From assembly GCA_963575745.1 (NCBI GenBank), contig CAUYUJ010021669.1:1-64000 (forward strand): 64,000 nucleotides of DNA. The letters run 5' to 3'. The stretch comes from Prorocentrum cordatum. Its lineage: Eukaryota > Sar > Dinophyceae > Prorocentrales > Prorocentraceae. Position 1 is the stretch's first letter; every line of letters begins with the position of its first letter. The notes under the pieces are model-generated. The model did not search any database. It was not told where the DNA came from and saw only the letters and a program-made list of their open reading frames with translations. Of this stretch, positions 61,665 through 64,000 are shown piece by piece. The position numbers were made by a program, and so were the translations under genes.

Positions 61665-61830
61665 GAGTCTTGGAAGTCTGGGAAGTGTAAGAGCACGAAG
61701 TGGCGTACAGTTGGCTCCGGGCATTCAATAATGGCCCGGGAGTGGGATTCTGGGAAATGGAAGAGCACGAAGTGGCCTACAGTTGGCTCTTGGCATTCAA
61801 AATGGGGCCCGGGAATGGTGTTCTGCTTCG
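61665..61830 (-). repeat. Two 73-bp repeats outside the mobile element
   Basis: GAGCACGAAGTGGCGTACAG-TTGGCTCCGGGCATTCAATA and a second copy at 61,765. Same unit as inside E1 and E2, but without their ends; a fragment of a third element or a source array. Confidence 0.7.
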
Positions 61831-61839
61831 AGAATGGTG

Positions 61840-62100
61840 GTTCTTATGCTAGTTGCACCATAGGTACAGCTAGGTATAATATACTTATAGCAATGGATAA
61901 ATACCTAGAAATTTCTAATTATTTCTATGTGCCCTTAAGTATTTGTCTTGTCGCATAACTATACTTAGGTTAGTTATAAGTATTTCGCTGATTAGTAATG
62001 ACGCTGGAAGATACTTACAACTACCGCTAAGTTACTTACCCGTGCTGAGATGCAATACTTATAAGTAACATATATGTTACTTATAAGTAACTTATAACTT
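61840..62100 (+). repeat. AT-rich segment with 32-bp perfect palindrome
   Basis: TTATAAGTAACTTATAA-type words throughout. 62,057-62,088 is a perfect palindrome centred on CATATATG (half-site ACTTATAAGTAACATA). By far the most AT-rich 250 bases here. No coding. Confidence 0.8.
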
Positions 62101-62199
62101 CCTTCCATCCCTCCTTCGCTTCTCTTCCCCTCCCGCCGCGCGCCCGCCCGCCGCGCCGCAGGGACGTCGCGGCCCGCGGCCCCCACGCAGAGGAGGACG

Positions 62200-62795
62200 A
62201 GGAGGAGGGCGAGGATGCGGACGAGGAGGAGGAGGAGGGGGAGGAGGGATGAGGAGGAGGAGGAGGTGGATGTAGTTTTCAGGAACGATTTTCGGATTTG
62301 GGGAAATCTTTTTTTGGATTTGGTGAGGTTTTCTGGATTTGGGGAGGTTACCTGGATTTGAAGAGGTTTTTCAGGATTTGGGATTTGCCCATCGACCTGG
62401 AGCTCGTCGCGGCGCCGCCTGGTGGGTGCTCGCCGCGGTAGCGATGGCGATCGCTTGGGTGAGGAGGAGGGGGATGGGGAAGGTAGCGATGTCGATCGCT
62501 TGGATGGGGAGGAGGAGGAGAAGCGATGGCGATCGCTTGGGTGAGGAGGAGGGGGATGGGGAAGGTAGCGATGGCGATCGCTTGGAGGAGGAGGAGGAGG
62601 AGGAGGAGGAGGAGGAGGAGGAGGAGGAGAAGCGATGGCGATCGCTGGGGGAGGTGAAGCGATGTCGATCGCTTGGAAGGAGGAGGATGAGGACGGGAAG
62701 GAGGAAGAGAAGCGATGGCGATCGCTTGGGGGAGGGCGGGGTGGGGGGAAGAGGACGAGGGGATAGCGATTACGATCGCTGGTCTTTTGTTTTCG
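62200..62795 (+). repeat. AGCGATGGCGATCGCT palindrome minisatellite with GGA spacers
   Basis: AGCGATGGCGATCGCTTGGG or a close variant occurs at about 62,440, 62,487, 62,523, 62,567, 62,632, 62,660, 62,713 and 62,765, separated by GGA tracts of variable length. 62,270-62,390 carries short TTTGGGGA/GGATTTGG repeats. On the minus strand this would be the intron after the coiled-coil exon. Confidence 0.8.
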
Positions 62796-62799
62796 CGCT

Positions 62800-63350
62800 T
62801 GCGGGCGCGCGGCGCGCTCCGCGCTTGCGGGCGCGCGGCCTCGCCGCGGAGGCGGAGTCGACGGCGGCGGCGTTTGCGCCTTCGCCGCCGCTGGCGCCGC
62901 TGGCGGCGCTGGCGGCGCCTTCGCCGCCGCTGGCGCTTTCGCCGCGGCGCGCGCCGCCTTGGCCTTCGCCGCCTTCGCCGCCGCCTTCGCCTTCGCCGCC
63001 GCCTCCTTCTCCTTCGTCTCCTTCTTCTCCTTCTTCTTCTTCTTCTTCTTCTTTTCCGCCTTCTCCGCCCTCAGCTGCGCATTTTCCGCCTGAAGGCGCG
63101 CCTGCTCCTCCCTCCGCAGCAGCTGCGCCTCCTGCGCCTCCTTCCTCAGCTGCGCGTTCTCCGCCTTCAGCTCCGCCTCCCGCCGCAGCACCGCGTCCCT
63201 CCCGCCGATCGCGATCACTAGCTCGCGCTCCGCCTCATTCGTCGTCGTCGTCGCCGCCGCCGTCGTCGTCGTCTCGTCGTCGTCGTTTCCCGCCCCCTCC
63301 AGCCACGGCGAGAGCTGCGCGGCGCGCTCTGTCTGCTCCGCGTTGACAGT
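62800..63350 (-). CDS. Coiled-coil, Lys/Ala-rich protein exon (unknown family)
   Basis: About 180 codons on the minus strand. The acceptor is an excellent CCCCCTCCCCCCGCCTCTGC-AG at 63,351. From the N side: TVNAEQTERAAQLSPWLEG; an acidic/Thr linker (NDDDETTTT); then a heptad coiled coil (AVLRREAELKAENAQLRKEA, LLRREEQARLQAENAQLRAE) of about 55 residues; a run of eight lysines; and an Ala/Lys/Pro-rich tail (AAAKAKAAAKAAKAKAARAA) of the kind seen in linker-histone tails and some nuclear proteins. Pro/Arg-rich sequence then leads to a GC-type donor (CGCAA then GCGCGAAAAC) near 62,800. The coil suggests a dimer; no function can be assigned. Confidence 0.5.
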
Positions 63351-63355
63351 CTGCA

Positions 63356-63500
63356 GAGGCGGGGGGAGGGGGAGAGGGGCGGTGGAGTGAAGGGAGGAGG
63401 GGGTGGGGGGAGGGGTGAGGAGGGGGAGGAGGGGGAAGGAGGAGGTGGAGGAGGAGGAGGAAGGGGAGGAAGCGGAGGAGGAGGATTCGGGGGAGAGCGA
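63356..63500 (-). other. Putative intron between coiled-coil exons
   Basis: CCT/TCC-rich on the minus strand, ending in the CTGCAG acceptor. Contains one AGCGATGGCGATCGCT palindrome at about 63,497. Confidence 0.4.
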
Positions 63501-63514
63501 TGGCGATCGCTGGG

Positions 63515-63700
63515 AGGAGGGGGCATCCGCCTCCGCGAGCTGCTGCAGCAGGTTGTCGCGCTGGCGCCTGAGCGCCAAAGCGCGAGCCCCCTGCGCGAGC
63601 TCGCGCGGAGCACCCCACATCGCGCCTCCGCGCCCCGCGCGCGCGAGCCCCGCGCGCCTCCACGAGGCAGAGCGGCTGCGCGCGGCGCTCAGTGACCTCC
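63515..63700 (-). CDS. Putative upstream exon of the coiled-coil gene
   Basis: Minus-strand frame in phase with the next exon: ...RAGRGGAMWGAPRELAQGAR, then LALRRQRDNLLQQLAEA, an amphipathic helix consistent with a coiled coil. A GA donor (GAGGCG then GATGCC) near 63,525 would give QLAEA as the last residues. The start is unclear: ATG at 63,620 is possible, but the frame is open upstream to about 63,700. The plus strand also has a helix-like frame (RLHEAERLRAALSDLL), so the strand is inferred from the neighbouring exon. Confidence 0.35.
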
Positions 63701-63719
63701 TTTATCATCATCCACCTTC

Positions 63720-64000
63720 CTTTCAGCGATCGACATCGCTTTCCTTCTCCTCATCTTTTTTCCTTCTCCTCATCGTCATCGCCGTCGCTTCACCTCCCCC
63801 AGAAGGAGGGGGAGGGGCGACGGGGGGAACAGCGATGGCGACCGCTTGGGGGAGGGGGGGAAGGGGGAGTAGGACGTGCACGGACCGAACCCTACGGGTT
63901 GCAAAAACAAGAGAGGAGGAGGAGGAGGTGGAGGAGGGATCATAGGAGGAGGGGGAGGGACGGGGGATGTAGCGATGGCGATCGCGTGTGTGAGGAGGAG
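63720..64000 (+). repeat. AGCGATCGC palindrome and GGA repeats continue
   Basis: CAGCGATCGACATCGCTTTC (63,725), AGCGATGGCGACCGCTTGGG (63,832) and AGCGATGGCGATCGCGTG (63,972), with GGA and TCCTT tracts between them. The window ends inside this array. Confidence 0.75.

Noticed and set aside
62440-63990. GCGATCGC words as the HIP1 motif of cyanobacteria (contamination or plastid origin)
   Set aside because: They lie within GGA tracts and introns of an otherwise dinoflagellate-like contig, clustered rather than dispersed, and are better explained as a local minisatellite.
1-64000. rRNA, tRNA, telomeric TTTAGGG arrays, viral or toxin genes
   Set aside because: I looked for conserved rRNA words, cloverleaf anticodon arms, telomere arrays and known viral or toxin motifs by eye and saw none I could support. 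A covariance-model search would be needed to exclude small RNAs.

Overview
The window looks like nuclear DNA of a core dinoflagellate with a GC-rich, repeat-laden genome. Prorocentrum-like genomes fit, but the genus cannot be fixed from this sequence. Four observations point there. (1) Class-P PPR repeats of the dinoflagellate type (core ISACEKGEQWQRALALLSEM) recur on the minus strand. (2) A near-perfect copy of the dinoflagellate spliced leader lies at 23,806-23,826, minus strand. (3) A decayed reverse transcriptase/RNase H with a VDD palm motif occupies about 57.3-58.9 kb. (4) Very little DNA is coding, and it sits in a sea of microsatellites, minisatellites and short terminal-inverted-repeat elements. 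There is no bacterial-style operon, and I recognise no rRNA, tRNA or CRISPR.

All the well-supported coding signals read on the minus strand, in transcription order: a coiled-coil exon pair (63.7-62.8 kb); the RT/RNase H pseudogene (58.9-57.3 kb); PPR exons at 54.5, 50.5, 45.5, 36.9, 30.7 and 26.9 kb; the spliced-leader relic (23.8 kb); a Josephin-like exon with a stop codon (22.6-22.0 kb); and one more PPR exon at 7.8 kb. This fits the one-directional gene arrays of dinoflagellates. The PPR exons each carry one or two 35-residue repeats and could belong to one long-intron gene or to dispersed copies. Several much degraded PPR fragments share the same junction. Upstream of most PPR pieces is a small hairpin whose arms differ in sequence but still pair, followed by about 12 bases and AG. 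It looks like a structured 3-prime intron end.

Most of the rest is repeat, region by region. 0-9 kb: a G-rich CTTGGG block, an 18-bp minisatellite with inverted ends, a 90-bp satellite element, short AT-rich elements, long GGA tracts, and a GGTCGCGGGTG minisatellite plus AAC tract. 9.9-16.7 kb: four tandem copies of a roughly 1.3-2.0 kb composite unit with a GAC tract and a 21-bp minisatellite; a fifth copy lies at 24.65-26.23 kb. 18.2-20.4 kb: 22-bp and about 90-bp tandem repeats. 24.1-24.6 kb: an 81-bp satellite in which every monomer is a hairpin. 28-36.7 kb: CTAGGC hairpins, TAGCAT and GGA tracts, and G-rich units of about 342 bp, one of them split by a 965-bp mobile element. 37.5-39.8 kb: two inverted copies of the 90-bp satellite element. 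40.2-44.1 kb: a 3.9-kb giant inverted repeat of an AACACGT satellite. 44.5-54.3 kb: short TIR elements, G-rich fields and PPR pieces. 54.8-55.5 kb: ATC and TCC tracts. 59.0-61.3 kb: a second, larger copy of the mobile element. 62-64 kb: an AT palindrome and an AGCGATCGCT palindrome minisatellite around the coiled-coil exons.

The most interesting material is the structured and mobile non-coding DNA rather than the proteins: the covarying hairpin beside PPR exons, the mobile element with a visible empty site, the giant inverted repeat, the hairpin satellite, and several introner-like TIR families.
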